Assembly: GCA_964035795.1 (NCBI GenBank)
Contig: OZ038321.1
Location: 26,514,544-26,578,543 of the forward strand
Length of the DNA stretch: 64,000 nucleotides
Direction of reading: 5' to 3'
From: Pterobdella sp. o SKG-2022
Lineage: Eukaryota > Annelida > Clitellata > Hirudinida > Piscicolidae
The notes beneath the pieces are model-generated. The model did no database searches and was not told the DNA's origin. It worked only from the letters and a program-made list of their open reading frames with translations. Of the stretch, positions 24,040 to 39,000 are shown one piece after another. Position 1 is the stretch's first letter, and each line of letters begins with the position of its first letter. A program made the translations under genes and the position numbers.

Positions 24040-27000
24040 ATGGCGAGTAAGTGCTTTAGGAGCACTTTGGGTTCATCCAAATCTGATGGAGTCGACTTTG
24101 AAGACATAAATTTCCACAATAATGAAATATTAACATCTGTAAATAATTTATTATCAAATAATAGTTTGAATTGTAACAATACATGCTCCAAAATGGATTG
24201 TGAATCGTCTTTTTTCGAGAATGGACGGGAAATCTTTGAAGCTTGTAAAAACGGTGATCTAGATTCCGTGAAAACAATGATAACAAAAAACAACGTAAAT
24301 GTTAAGGATACAGCTGGAAGAAAATCATCACCATTACATTTTGCTGCAGGTAAAATATTAATTTGTAAACATATCAATTTTTTCCTTTTTTTCAAAAATT
24401 AAAAAATTTTTTTTACTAGGTTTTGGCAGAAAAGACATAGTAGAATTTTTGATAAGTTTAGGGGCAAATGTAGAAGCAAAAGATGATGGAGGCTTGGTGC
24501 CATTACATAATGCATGCAGTTTTGGACATGCTGAAGTAGTAAAAACCCTTTTGGAACATGGCTCTAACGTCAATGCTAAAGACAATTGGCATTATACACC
24601 TTTGCATGAGGCAGCCATCAAAGGAAAAGTTGATGTGTGCATAAGTTAGTATTATATAAAACTTCTTTCTCATTGAGGATATAATATTTTTCAACTAGTT
24701 TATAAATATAATAAAATTTTCAATAAAGTGTTTCATCTATAACATATCAAAATCAATAGTATCTAAAATTATTTTTAGTCTTACTACAAAAGGGAGCAGA
24801 TTTGAGTATCAAAAACTCAGATGACAAAAACCCAGTTGATTTGTCTGATTCCATTGCCAAACTAGTCCTTACTGGTATGCCATCAAATTAAATATTCATT
24901 AAAATAAACATAAAATATATAAAACTATATAGATCTTCAATAAACACTTCAAAAAGTTAAAAAACGTTTAGCGGTCATACTAAAGTATATGATTTTGTTA
25001 TGTTTGAATCTATGCTTATTGATCAATGTTTGTATTACGTCGTGATGTTCACAGATTATGTTTGTTCAAGGAGTTTCTGTGGAAACTTATTTTTAATGTG
25101 TCTTGTTTGAAAAAATGATTGTTATAATGGTTTTTAATTTAAACTGACATATTACATTGTCTAACCTTATGTGATGAGACAAAATTTTTTAACCAATTAA
25201 TAATAGTAACAATTTAAAAAATTAGATTATAATTGTATCTGATATTTTTCTCTATTATATTAAATACTTATAAATAATTTGCAAGTCGCACAAATGTTAG
25301 ATAAAGTGAAATTCCTTAGCATAATCTTTCAGTTTTTTTTTAGTAGGTATCTGAAATTTATTTAAAAAGATGAACTTATATGAATTAAAAATTAATAATA
25401 TATGAATTATGATAATATAAAACTTATTAAAACTTGTTATTATGTTAAACATCATATGGCAGTAACTATAAAACACTCAACTTTCATTCCGAGATGCACT
25501 CGGCATGCCATTATTCAAAGGTTTTGTACATTTGAACTTCATAATTTTTCTATTATGAATATTTTCTTCTATGCTAATATAAAAATTACGTATTATAATA
25601 TAATGAGAATATAATTAATAATTACGTGTGTTTATGGGAAATATACTATTTAAAAACCAATTAAATGAGTTTTTTTCTCAAAGTAAAATCCCTTTTACAT
25701 AATGTTGAAATAGTTTCAATTATAATGAATATTCAAAAAATGTCATTAATTTAAAATCATTATAAATATCAAAACTGAAATAACAATTTCACAAAATTTC
25801 TCGATCATTAATGTAATCAATCCAGTCAACTATTCCCCTTACTTTAACCTCGTTGCAGCATCAGTTAGGACAATAGTAACCAGGGGTGCTCTATTCATCC
25901 ACTCTGTTCTATCAACTACGCAGTTGATTTGTTGATAAATATGTTATTTGTCAAAAAAAATTTTATGAGTTATTGTGCGAAATAAATTTGTTTTTAAAGC
26001 AAATATTGAGGAAAGCTTTTCTAATGCAAACATTAAAAGTATGTTTTCGAGATGAAGCTTTGTAAATTATTTGGTTTTAAAATAACTGTGTTTTGGCACT
26101 ATTGTTTTGTTCAGGCTATTCTTCAACCATATGTATTTTTACGACTTATATTTTTAAGTCAGTAAAGGTGATATATAGAAGTTTCTTTAAAATAAACTGA
26201 TTTAATTTTTATTAAGTTCAATTTCATAATAATTTTGAGTAAAATGCATTAAAGTATTTGACGTGAAGTTTGATAAAAAGTTGAAAATTTATAAATATAC
26301 TTAAAGTTTTTGAGGTCACTGTAGAAGTTCAAATTTTGAAGCCAATGTTTCAGTATTGATCCAACTTTCCTTCAAAACTGGATATGATATTCATTATGAG
26401 ATGATGATTATAACTATAGTTGAATATATCAAATCAAATCAATGATGAGTATGATTATAGTGGCATCAACTTCAGGAGTTTCTAGACCACTGAGTATTAT
26501 GAACTTTGAATGCAATTTAATGTAATGTAAGTTTTCTTAGATATGACAATTTAAAAAAAAATTATGCAAGTATAACTAAATAAAAAAAACAGTTAACTAA
26601 GATTATATGAAAATAAAAGGTCTGTTAATTGAAACAAAAGCAACCATAATAATACTTATATAAATGAAATTTAGAAAACTGAGTTGATTTTGAATGTATA
26701 AAAATAATTAAATCTGTGATAATAAACAAAAAAATATATATAGATGAAACTTCAAATAAACAATTTTGAGCAATTAAATGTTAATTTTAGACAAAATTTG
26801 AACAACTTCATTGTCTTCATCTTTTTTCTTCAATGGGACTTCCACATCATCACAATTAAAACCAGAAATTGCTTATCTTTTTCTTTATTATTACATTCTT
26901 TGATATTAATTAAATGATAATATTTTTTTTTATCTTTTATAGAATTTTCATCCAAGTAATGCCAGCCTTTACTACCCCCAAAAAACCATGAAGTGTTTAT

Positions 27001-30000
27001 CTTTGTAATTTTTGTTGTTGCGTAAGATGAAATTGTTGATGTTCACAATATATATTATTATAAATTAAATTCGCAAATAAATTTGCTTTAATTGAATATA
27101 TATCAAAATTAATTAAATTTTCAATTATAGAAAATAATTATATTTTAACCATTATGTTTATTTTGATGTCAACTTCAAACTGAATTCAAAACCGCTATAT
27201 TAGTAGAAGTAATATTAGTAACTTTTAAGACAGTATCAATAGTATTAATATAAAACATAATGTCAACCATTAGATCGCCTCTAATTGGAGCTGCCTAATT
27301 GATAGGTTCCACAAGGCGCTACTGCATATGAATATCAAACACTGCAAGCAACACTCACCCAGGTGAATACAAAAAAGAGGAGTTGTTGGATAGTGCTCGC
27401 AATGGTAAGATTGACAAGATGATGATGCTCCTCACTCCATTGAACGTCAACTGTCACGCCTCTGATGGGCGCAGGGTAGGAGGAATAATAACTAAAATAA
27501 TAATTCTATCACGTATCTAATAATAATTAGCACACAGCCAATAGTTTTGCTAATGTTTATTGTTAAGGTATGAGTAGCGTTCTGTGGTTGAATCTATTGC
27601 CTCCATGGGAAAATCACATTCTAGTTGTAATTACGTGCAAAATAGTAATTATCACATACGTAATATTAATTAAATCTGTAATCTTCGACGATGTTTTTTT
27701 ATTAATAAATTATAACATGATTAGAAGGAAGATATAAAAAGATTATCCCTAAAACTTCAAGTATTTGTTATATAAATGTCTTTGAAAATGGCACGGTTCA
27801 TTTTGTTTAAAAAGCGCGCTTTATAAATTAAATAACAAGATTTAACCTATTGGTGAATTTTATTAAAATTTTTTCACCAATCATCATCAATTTTTATGAT
27901 TCTCAAAAAATAGTTTTTTTTGAAATCACATACATGCGCCCTCCACCACCCAGTCAACGCCGTTACACCTGGCTGCTGGTTACAACAGGGTAAACATAGT
28001 GCAGTTGTTGCTCGACCACGGAGCAGACGTGCACGCTAAAGATAAAGGGTGCGTTTGTCATTTTTTAACGAATATTTTAGTGCTAGATAATTAAATGCAT
28101 TAATTTTTTACATTCATATGATAAATCATCATTTCATAATGCACCAGTACCGTCTTTCGTTTAATCATCATATTAATATCATTTCCTTATTTTTTCATTT
28201 TTATTATAATAATTTTAATAATTATAATAATAATTATTGTTATTATTCCTGCCACAGAGGCCTGGTACCACTGCACAACGCATGCTCTTATGGCCACTTT
28301 GAGATCACTGAACTGCTTATCAAGGTCTTTGTCGGCGTTGCATTATGAACATATTGTGGTTTCATCATTTTATAATAATAATTAGCTTCAACAATAATTC
28401 CATCATTACTATTTAATAATGATATTAAAAATTTTCATTGTCTTTTTTCTTTATTTAATACATCAATCAAACATTGAAACCACACCTCCCACGTACATAG
28501 TACGGAGCAGATTGCAACGTGATGGATTTGTGGCAGTTCACACCGTTACACGAAGCTGCTTCTAAAAATAGATCTGACGTATGTACTCTCTTATTGGCTC
28601 ACGGAGCTGACTGCACGCAGCTAAACTGCCACTTGAAATCGCCTGTCGATCTGGCTGCTTCCTCTGAGCTTGCTGAACGCATTCTTTGTATGTCCTTCAA
28701 TATTTTTTATTATCAGTTTTAGTTTTCAATAGTAATAATAATAATAATAATGATAATATTATTATTATTATGACTCACCACAAGACGAGCACAAGGGCTT
28801 CCAGTTGTTGGAGTCATGCAGGTTGTGTGACGTCTCGGGCATCAAAAAAATGTGCCAAGATGACGTCATCCATTTCAAACACCCCTTCACCCATGACTCA
28901 CCCATCGTACGTTGTTTTTTTGATTGGAATTTTTTATTTATGCCGCGTTAAGTAACTCCCAAGCCGGGAATTGAACCAAGAATCTTCGAGCTTATTTTAT
29001 TTTTAGATGTCTTTTTGTGAAATATTTAAATCGTAAAGATGTAACTCAAACGGCATGAACTGCCATTTTTTGCGCTATGTATATTATGATTATTTTCCAC
29101 TGCAGCTTGTATATATGTAGTATAAGACATCATTTAAAAACCTAATGTTCCATCATATGAATGCCATAGACACTCTTCCTACCACTAAATACCAGCTCTG
29201 ATCAATTGTTACACTCGTGCTTATAATGTATCAGTATGATAAATTTCGTCCAAAATTCCATATCATCGTTGTAAGTGGTGTATGTGTCAGGGGTGTAGGT
29301 GGTTATTTTTTTGGGGGTTGTAAAAGTTGGGGGCATAAAAAAACTGGTGGTAAAAGACGTGGTTTGAAAAGAAGTTTATCATTCAGACGGGCACGACCAG
29401 TGGATGGTAGGAAAATAACAGAATTCTAAATGGGTAATGACAAGTTGGAAGTTGTTACTGACTTTTGTTATCTTGGTGACATGATTTCTGCTGTGGGAGG
29501 CTGCGAAATTTCTTCAATCACCAGATGCAAGTCTGCTTGGATTAAGTTCTCTCAACTTATTCCACTTTTCACCAATCCTCATCTACTTTTCACAACCAGT
29601 TGAAGCGCAATGGCTTTGCTATGATCCGATGAATTTGCAGAGCCAAGGTTGGAGACAGAATGAGAGCAGAAATTTTGTACGCGAAACTTGGCATTCAGAA
29701 CATAGAAACGGTGCTGCGTTGTCATAGGTTAAGGTGGTTTGGTCATGTGGTGCGCAGCTCAAGTCGGATCTCAAAGGTTAGAGATTTCAAGGTAATTAGT
29801 GTTAAAAGATCCTATAGGCTAAAGATGACTTGGGAAGAGGTGCTGAAGAAAGATCAAGCGAAACTCAATTTGTCAAAGATTGACACTCACAACCGTTTTA
29901 CGTGGAAAAGAGTTGTTTTTAAGAAGGCTTCTTTGCTGAGAAAAATGAGCTCTAAACAGAATGATGATGATGATGATGATGATTGTAATGCCATGTAATA

Positions 30001-33000
30001 TAATGGGTTACTTATAAAGCGCTTTTCCTTATAGATCAAAGCGCTTGCTACAAAGTTTAGTGTAGCGAAAACACACTGTGGAACAAGTGCTATAGTCAGC
30101 CCACGTGGAATCGAACCCGGTAACTTTAGATAATTAGTCTAATGCTCTACCTCTGAGCTATACGGCCGATCATTAATCATTAATATCAAATATAAATTTT
30201 TAGCAGTATAACGTCAAACTAAACTTACCTCGAAACTATTAGGGTAATTCTATTGTTTCTATCTACACCAATTTCAAATACATATCTATAACATCTAATA
30301 TGAACAAACAGCACAGCGTGATACAGTCGGTATCGAGTGGTAGGAGAAAGCAATGCATTGAGATTCTCATCAAGAAAGGAGTGTTCATTGAGATGAAGAA
30401 TAAAGAGTTGGTGTCTTTTGATGTTGGGGAAGGTGGTGGTATGAAGGATTATCGAGCTGATGACAATGGTGTTGGTGGTGATAACAATTTTATGTGTTAG
30501 TCCTAATAACGATTGCAATAATGTTTGTGTTATAATGATTATGATCATAATACGAATGAGGGTCATTCCAATCAAAATTTGAATTTGTATTTTATTATTT
30601 GAAATCGTTCTAGTAATTGTAGTACTAATAGTAGTATCAATAGCAGTTAAAATTTCAAAGAATATCAAATGTTTGCCTTGGCGCTATATAAATATTTTTA
30701 TTTAAAAAACTATTACCACTATAAGCAACTGTACACCCAACAGCCTACTGACACCTCTGCACATGGCCACAGACAAATGCTTGGTGGACCTGATGGATTT
30801 GTTGCTGAAGAATGGAGCCAAGGTGCCATTCTTATTATGCATCCTTGTGGTTGCTTGCAATGTATTTTTTGGAGATATGTTATTTATAAGTCTTTGTACT
30901 GTGTTTGTTTTCTGTCAATCTATCTGTCTATATATCTATTTATCTATCTATCATGTATTATTTCGCTAAGTTATCTACTTATCTACCCATAAAAACAACT
31001 CCACAACCAAAGGTGAACACACTGGATGGACAAGGACAAACAGCCCTCCATAGGGCAGCTCTGACTGGTCAATTTAAGTTTAACATCTATTTTGCATGTG
31101 TTTTAATTTATCAATATTATAAAAAATATTTTATAACGACTAATGCTACTACTAATGCTACTTTTACTACTAAAACCAAATTATCAGTACTATTAATAAA
31201 AATCATAATAACAATGAAAGGTTATCCATCAATCATCCAAACAACAGGCAACGCCCAATCACTGCGTCTACTTCTACAGTATGGATGCGACAAGAGCATC
31301 ATATCCCTACTGGGCCTCACCGCCCAACAAATGGCTCCAGAATCTCTACAGAAAATCTTCACTGGTATGTTGTAGTGGTGTAGGGGATGGTTTTATAATG
31401 ATGTAGGGTTGAGAGGGTGTCATCTTTTGGGGTCTACAAACTTATGAAGTTTATGTATTCATAATCACATTGATGTGGTCTTCTTCTGTACGTGGTTGAC
31501 GTCATTGTTGTCATTTTACGACCATTTTGTGATGTTACAAAAATTGAGAAGCTTTGAAATTTCTTTATTGTTTTAAGGCTCTAGTTATTAATTTATTATA
31601 AAAAAAATGATAATTATTATTTTGATTGTTATTTGTTGCTATATAAATACGATTAAAACTAAACGACAAGACTTGCCAACAGAAAATCAAAGGCATTCGA
31701 TGACAGCCATCAACACACAGCTGTTGGAAGCAGCCAAAGTCGGCGAGTTGGAGGTAGTGAAGGTGGGTTCAGGCTGTGTTGTTTTTTTTTTGTATCATTA
31801 TTTTTGCATCATTTTCGATGTTTTTTTTCTGGTATTGTTGCTGCTGTTATTTGATTCCAATTATACTATTATTTTGAATGTTTGTTTAGTAATAATAATA
31901 AGCTACGAGGTTTATTATAGTGATGTTTAACCCAGAGTGTTACTAATGTTTCCATACTATTTTTGGCATTGAACTAATGATCTTATATTTTTAATACTGT
32001 TGCCTTTGTATCAATATTTTTTATTCTTATGACTTGTTTCATTTTTGTTATTATATCACACAGAGAATCGTGCAGGCATACCCCAAGTCAGTCAATTGCA
32101 GGGATGTCGATGGTCGCCATTCCACACCACTACACTTCGCTGCTGGTTAATAATAATATTACTAATAATAAAAAATAATAATAATAACAAAAATAATAAT
32201 AATATAATAGTAGTATTAGAAATATTTTTGTCATTACCACTAATTTATGTTATAATAACATTATCCTAATGTATTTGTTTTTTTTCTGTTATCATTATTA
32301 TTAGTATTATTCTAATCATTATCATCATTCTTATTAAATAATCATCATTATAATTAATTGTTGTTAAATACTGGATATTGCCTCAATGGCAGGCTACAAC
32401 CGCAAATCAGTGGTGGAATTCCTGCTGAAGAATGGAGCTGATGTGCATGCCAAGGACAAAGGGTTTGTGCGGGTGTTGTTGTCAAACATTGTTATTGTTA
32501 AGCTGTATTCTTTTTTTTTTGTTACTTTATTAATAGTATTATAACGATGATGATGATGATTATTATTATTAATTTTCCTCTTTTTCTTATTATTATTTTT
32601 ATTACACATATTACTAATCTCCCTGCCAAGGATAAAAGCTTTATCGAGTTGATATTATTTTTTAAGACTGCGAGAATGTGAAAATTTTAATTATTTGATT
32701 TAAATATAGGCTGTTTGCACTTTTTTCACCTTAAGGAATAATAACAATATCATTATTATTTTTTTTTATTTTTATGGTTTTATTCTATCGAACAGGGGAT
32801 TGGTGCCGTTACATAACGCTTGTTCCTACGGCCATTATGAAGTCACTCAAATGCTCATTGAGGTTTCATTATTATCAATTTTTTTATTTAGTATTTATCA
32901 CTAATATCGTTATTTTTGGTATTATTACTCTCATATCGTTATTTTTTCTATTATTACTCTCATATCGTACATACACCACTACACGGACTCCACGCCACCA

Positions 33001-36000
33001 CACCTACTCCACATCACCCACCCACCACCAGCACAAAGCCAACGTCAACATCTGGGACTTGTGGAAGTATACACCTCTGCATGAAGCATCTGCCAAAGGA
33101 AAGTTTGACATATGCAAACTGTTGCTCAAGGTTCGTGCTTTGTTATTATTATTATTATATTTTTAGTTATTTTTTTATTTCAATATTTATAACGCTCAAA
33201 TGTTCTCATTTTTCTTTCCATCATGACTATTACATTTTGTTTTATGAGGGTCATCATCACAATCTCTCAACCTATACAAACGACTACAGCATGGAGCAGA
33301 CAAAACCCGCAAGAACAGGGATGGTTACTCTCCATTGGACCTAGTGAAGCAGGGAGACTCGGATGTTGAAGATCTTTTGAGGGGTAAGCTCTAATTTTTT
33401 TTTTGTGTTATTATTACCTGTTGTATCATCATCATCATCATCGATATTCTCATTATCATCATTATTGTTGCCATCATCATAGCTATCATTATCATCATCA
33501 TCGTTTACCGTTTGTTTCATGCTGGCATAGGTGGACGGAATAATGTTTTTAAGAATAATTTTACAATGGTAAGCATATTTATGGGGGATGCATTGTTGTT
33601 TTATAAGTTAGATCAGTGATGTCTCCATCGTCATAATTTTAGCTCAATAAGCAAATGAGTTGTTATTATTATTATTGTTGTTTTTCAAGTGTTTGTTTGT
33701 TTAATTTTTTCTTGTATTTTGTTGATTTCAATAATTTATTTTTTTCCATCATATTTTTCTACTACTATAATGCTGATATAAATTTATAAAAAAAAATTAT
33801 TATTAGGAGTATTATTATTATTATTATTATTAAGGGGACGTTGCTTTGTTAGAGGCGGCAAAAAAAGGAGACTTGGCAAAGGTACAGAAACTCTTAACGC
33901 CAGAGAACATCAATTGTAAGGATACCCAAGGGAGAAACTCAACACCTTTGCATCTAGCTGGTATGTGGGCGATTGGGTTGGTTAGGGTTGAGGGGAAAAT
34001 TGGGGTTCTTGCGGGATAAAGGAGATTTATGAAGAAAATGGGGGTTCTTGCGGGATAAAGGAGATCTATGGGAAAATGAGGATTTGTGGTGGATGGGACT
34101 GGTGGGTGATGAATAATGAGTCTTCCAGTGTAAATGGGGTTTGGTGATGTATGACAGTGTTTTATGATAAGATTTTTTGTGGTATGATGGTGGTTCATGG
34201 AGGAAATGAGTTAGATGGAGGATGAGAGGGGTTCATGGGGGAAATGAGTTAGAGGGAGGATGAGAGTGGTAGATGGAGGAAATGAGTTAGATGGAGGATG
34301 AGAGTGGTTAATGGAGGGTAAGAGTTAGATGGAGGATGAGAGTGGTTAATGGAAGGTGAGTTAGATGGAGGATGAGAGTGGTTAATGGAGGGTGAGTTAG
34401 ATGGAGGATGAGAGTGGTTCTCATGGGATTTTTTGGGTAATGGTGGTGGTTTTATGTAGGAATGGTTATTTGTGGGATATGATGGTTTTTTATAGACAAA
34501 ATCAGTTTTGCGAGGAATAAAGCTGGTTCATGGAAAAAAATGCTTTTTTAGGAGATGATGCTTATAAGTGAAGGAAAATGGTGGTTTTATTGTGAATGGA
34601 GATTTTGGTCGTTTGATTGTTTACTGGTTGAAGTGATATTTATGGACGGTCAGATGGGTTTTCATGTGTGAAGGTGGTTCATGGGGAAAATGGGGGTTTT
34701 TGGTTGATTAATGTAGTTTTTTTTGCTGGATGGATTCAGTAAGTAAAAAATCATAGAGGTTTTTGGTGAGATTGGAGTTTTTTTTGGTTTAGAGTAGTTC
34801 TCTAGGATTAAATCGGATTTTTGTGGATGATGGACTCGGATTGTGGGTATGAATGATGGTTTAAGATTCTTGTGTGTGGGAAGTTGCTTTGTACAAACTA
34901 TGTTGCTCCGTTGCAACAATTTTAGTAAGAAATAGTGTTTTATGAAATAAATTGCTGCTTTTGGAGTGAATGCTTAAAAGCAGATGATGTTATTTTAGGG
35001 GTAGGTTTGCTTTTTTGGTCGGAACTGGTGCTTATAAAATAGTGGTATACAAGTGGAAATAGTATTTTGTCAGGGTTATGGTGGTTCACGGAGGAATAGG
35101 GTGCTCTGTGGATGATAATAGTGATAATTGTCCTTACTTTGAGGTTCAGGCTATTGTACTTCATCAATAATGATAATATCATTTCAAACATCCATATTCT
35201 ATTCAAATCAAAACCACTGTGCACAGCTGGCTACAACAACTTGGAAGTGGTAGCTCACCTATTGGAGATGGGAGCCGATGTGAATGTGCAAGACAAGGGA
35301 GGTTTGATTCCACTGCATAATGCTTCATCCTATGGGGTGGGTGGGTGTTTATTGGAGTTTAGTTTGCGTTGTGGTGTTTCAACGCTTTTTTTATTGGATG
35401 TGATGTATTAAAAGATGAATTTTGTTTTTATCACTTTTGATGTTGTGTATTTTTTGGTTGCTTGTTTGTGTAACTCATTACTCGTATTACTCACGACTTT
35501 ATTCTAACGTTTTTCTTTGATATATTTTAAATTATATTTAATTATATAAACTAGTTTTGAAACACCACATTCACTTTTAAACACTTTCATCGCAGCACGT
35601 GGACATAGCTTCTGTGTTGATAAAGTACAACACGTGCGTTAACGCTGTCGACAAATGGGGGTTCACCGCTCTGCACGAGGCTGCTCAGAAGGGCCGCACA
35701 CAGCTCTGTGCCTTGCTGGTTAGTGGGCCTTTTGTAATGTATCACTGCAGTGAGTTAAGTATTGAGCTGATGGTGTTTAAGTTTTTTTATAACTATGTCT
35801 AAGGGGATAAATGGTGATGTAGCAATTAAGCTGGTCATGATTAATGATGATGATGATAATGGTGGTGATGATAACGATGATGATGGTTGTGTTAGCCAGT
35901 AATGTTGATGACGATGGTAACAATGATTATGCTGATTAAAACGACACTTTGATAGCTGGCTCATGGGGCTGACCCGATGCTGAAGAACCAGGACAACCAG

Positions 36001-39000
36001 ACTCCCCACGACCTCGCCACTGTATGTTTCAGTTTCGTGTTTCAATGATTAATTTACGTTTGTGATTATATATTTGTATGTTAATAAACAAGAAATTAAT
36101 TAATTTATATAATTTATAATAAAAAATTTTCTGCTTATTGAAACAATCTGTTATTTTCAAGTTGAATAAAACAAACAAATTCTCATTATTTGGTTCAAAC
36201 AGCCATTGTTTCTGAAATAAATGAATAACTTTTTCCCGAATTTTTAATACTAAACCGTATATATTATACTCAAAGAAAAATGATTTAATATTTAATATTT
36301 TATACAATAATTATATGCCCTAGATATTTTAAGTTAATGTTACTAATCACATTCATAATTTTTTTGTATTATAATATATTTTTTTTGTGTTTTATTCTAT
36401 TGTATTGTAAAACCATTCCAACAGGCTGAAGACGTCAAATCCATCTTACAAGCAGTGATGCCTTCTCTTTGTGAAGAGCCAATCATAATAGTCCCTGCTG
36501 ATGCCTCGCCCTCTGCTTCCAAGACCACCTTCTCTAAGTATGCTAACGTCATTCATTTTTTTTGATGGAATCTTATTGTGTTGATAAATAGTGTCTTTTG
36601 ATATTTCTTCAATATAAGGCAATTTCTGGATGCGTTTATTTTTTAAATGCAACTATTTTTTTTGAGAAATTCAAACTTAAAAATTTAAATCTCAGAATTT
36701 TAAGAAAAATATCAGATGTCTAAGTTTGTTCATAAATAGCTTGATGCTTTTTTGTGAAACAATTTCGTATTTTAAAGTCTTTTGCATTTTTTGTGTCAAT
36801 AAAGTTTTTGAGAACCTCCAACTTTGTCCAACAGTCACACCAGACCCCAAGTAGATGGCAAAGCATTACAACCACCTAACAACCTTTTAACACCCACTCC
36901 CAACACCATCACCCCTTCTACAACTACCTTCAGTATTATTGACAACATATCAAACGCCAACGGAGGCTTCCATGCAGTGACAACAACACCCAACCAAACC
37001 GTTGATGTAGACATGCTGGATATAAACAATAACATCGACCCTGATGACTTTTCACTTATCGATGACAACTTCACAACTATAAGCGCTGTAAATAACACCC
37101 CCACTCTACCGCAAACCTCCCAACCACCCACCTGCACACAGCACACCACCAATCAATCGACAGACAGACCATTGTCTGTTGAGCAATTTCTCACCGATCT
37201 GAATCTTTCATGTCTCGTGGAGATTTTACAAAAAGAGCAAATCTGCATGGATGTGCTTGTAGAGATGAATCACGAAGACCTCAAGAATGCCGGAGTTTTG
37301 GCCTTCGGACATCGCCATAAAATCATCAAAAAAATCGAAAAATTATACGGTGAGTGGCTTTTTGTCTTACTATCTTTTCGATCAAATTTTCATATAATCT
37401 CATGAAATAAATAAATGGTTTTTTTTTCAAGTTTTATGTTATTGCTAATTTCTTAATTATTTTTTCCATTATTTTTATTCACATCATGGCGCACAAGTTA
37501 TATCAACTAAGTCAACTACTTTTAGGGGTGAACAATAGTAGGTACAGCAACGACAACATTTGTTCTGCCTCCTCACTACAACAACAACATCCAGTACAAA
37601 AACAACAGCAACAACAACAACAGACGACCAAAACCATTCTTATGGACTTGATGGAGAATGATAAGGAGTATATGGAAGTTGAAAATCTGATGCAAACATC
37701 AGTCAGAGAACATAAGGATAACGTTGGTGGAATTTATAATAGGTAGGTGTGGTGTGCTGGTATGGGGGTTTGGATAGTTTTTTTGGAAGGAGGGGAGGGA
37801 GGAGAAAAGGGTTTGTAAAGCAATGACGTGTTAAACCTCGTTGAGGTGCAAGTTGAGCATGATTTTAACATGCGGTAAATTTAAATTTTAATGAAAGAAT
37901 TCTTTATTGAATTTACTTTTAAAATTTAATTCAATTGTGACAGGTTCCGGGTTTTAAGGATTCAAAAAATAAAAAATGATAAAATGGTGAATAGATACGA
38001 GCACCAGAAAAAAGAAGTAATATTTAATTTTTTTATTTCATTTTGAACTGCCAATTTTAAACGAGTTTCGATAGGTCATCTAATTACCAAAATAATATAA
38101 ATTAAATTGCCATATTAATGTTATTCAAATTGCCATATTAATGTCATTCAAATTGCCATATTAATGTTAATTAAATTTATCTCGTCGGTTGTTCATATTA
38201 ATATAACACTTGTATCCAATAACTGCATGAAAATTATCACCATTTAATATTTTCTTCTAATTTATGACCAATTTGAACAAATACGATTACTAGACAATAT
38301 TACTACTGCCAGCCTACTAGTACCACTTCTAAAACCTATGTTAATCACTACTATTTCAATGGCACTTATCACCGCTTCTCATCAATCACAAGGTGAGCGA
38401 TGAGAACAAGGGGTGTCCTAACGAGAGATATCTTTTCCATGGCTCTCTCTTCATGAACTCCATCATCAACAAGGGATTTGATGAGAGGCATGCCTACATT
38501 GGCGGCATGTTTGGAGCAGGTTGGTTTATTTTTGTTGTTGTTTTTTTTTTTAACTTTTAAACCGCTTTGTTAGAGCTTATTTATTCCACTTTAAGTGAGA
38601 TGAAGTTACATTCTCAAGTAGAGGTAAAAATATGAGTTCTATTTTTGACAGCATTTAACATGATTTTAAATTTAATTAACCGGTAATAATGTTAATAATC
38701 AAAATAATAACCATCATAATAAGAATCAAAATAATAATGGTCTATTAATAAAAACGCTAAACAATAATACCGTCAAATAAAAACAGCAATACCACTGCCA
38801 ACAACACCACAGGCATCTACTTCGCTGAGAACTCCTCCAAGAGTAACCAATACGTGTACGGCATTGGAGGAGGGACGGGATGCCCCTCCCACAAGGATCG
38901 ATCATGTTACATTTGCCCACGGTCGTATGCCTATTTTTAGCACTGTGGTTTTAAGTTATTTTAGAAAGGGTTTTTAAGAATTTAGTATATTCGTTCATAG

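Noticed and set aside
30000..30168. Functional isoleucine tRNA gene.
   Set aside because: The head is tRNA-like, but it continues into a retroposon body shared with another locus and the acceptor 3' side is imperfect.
38104..38174. Regularly spaced short repeats resembling a CRISPR array.
   Set aside because: Direct tandem copies without unique spacers in a eukaryotic intron; a simple tandem repeat.
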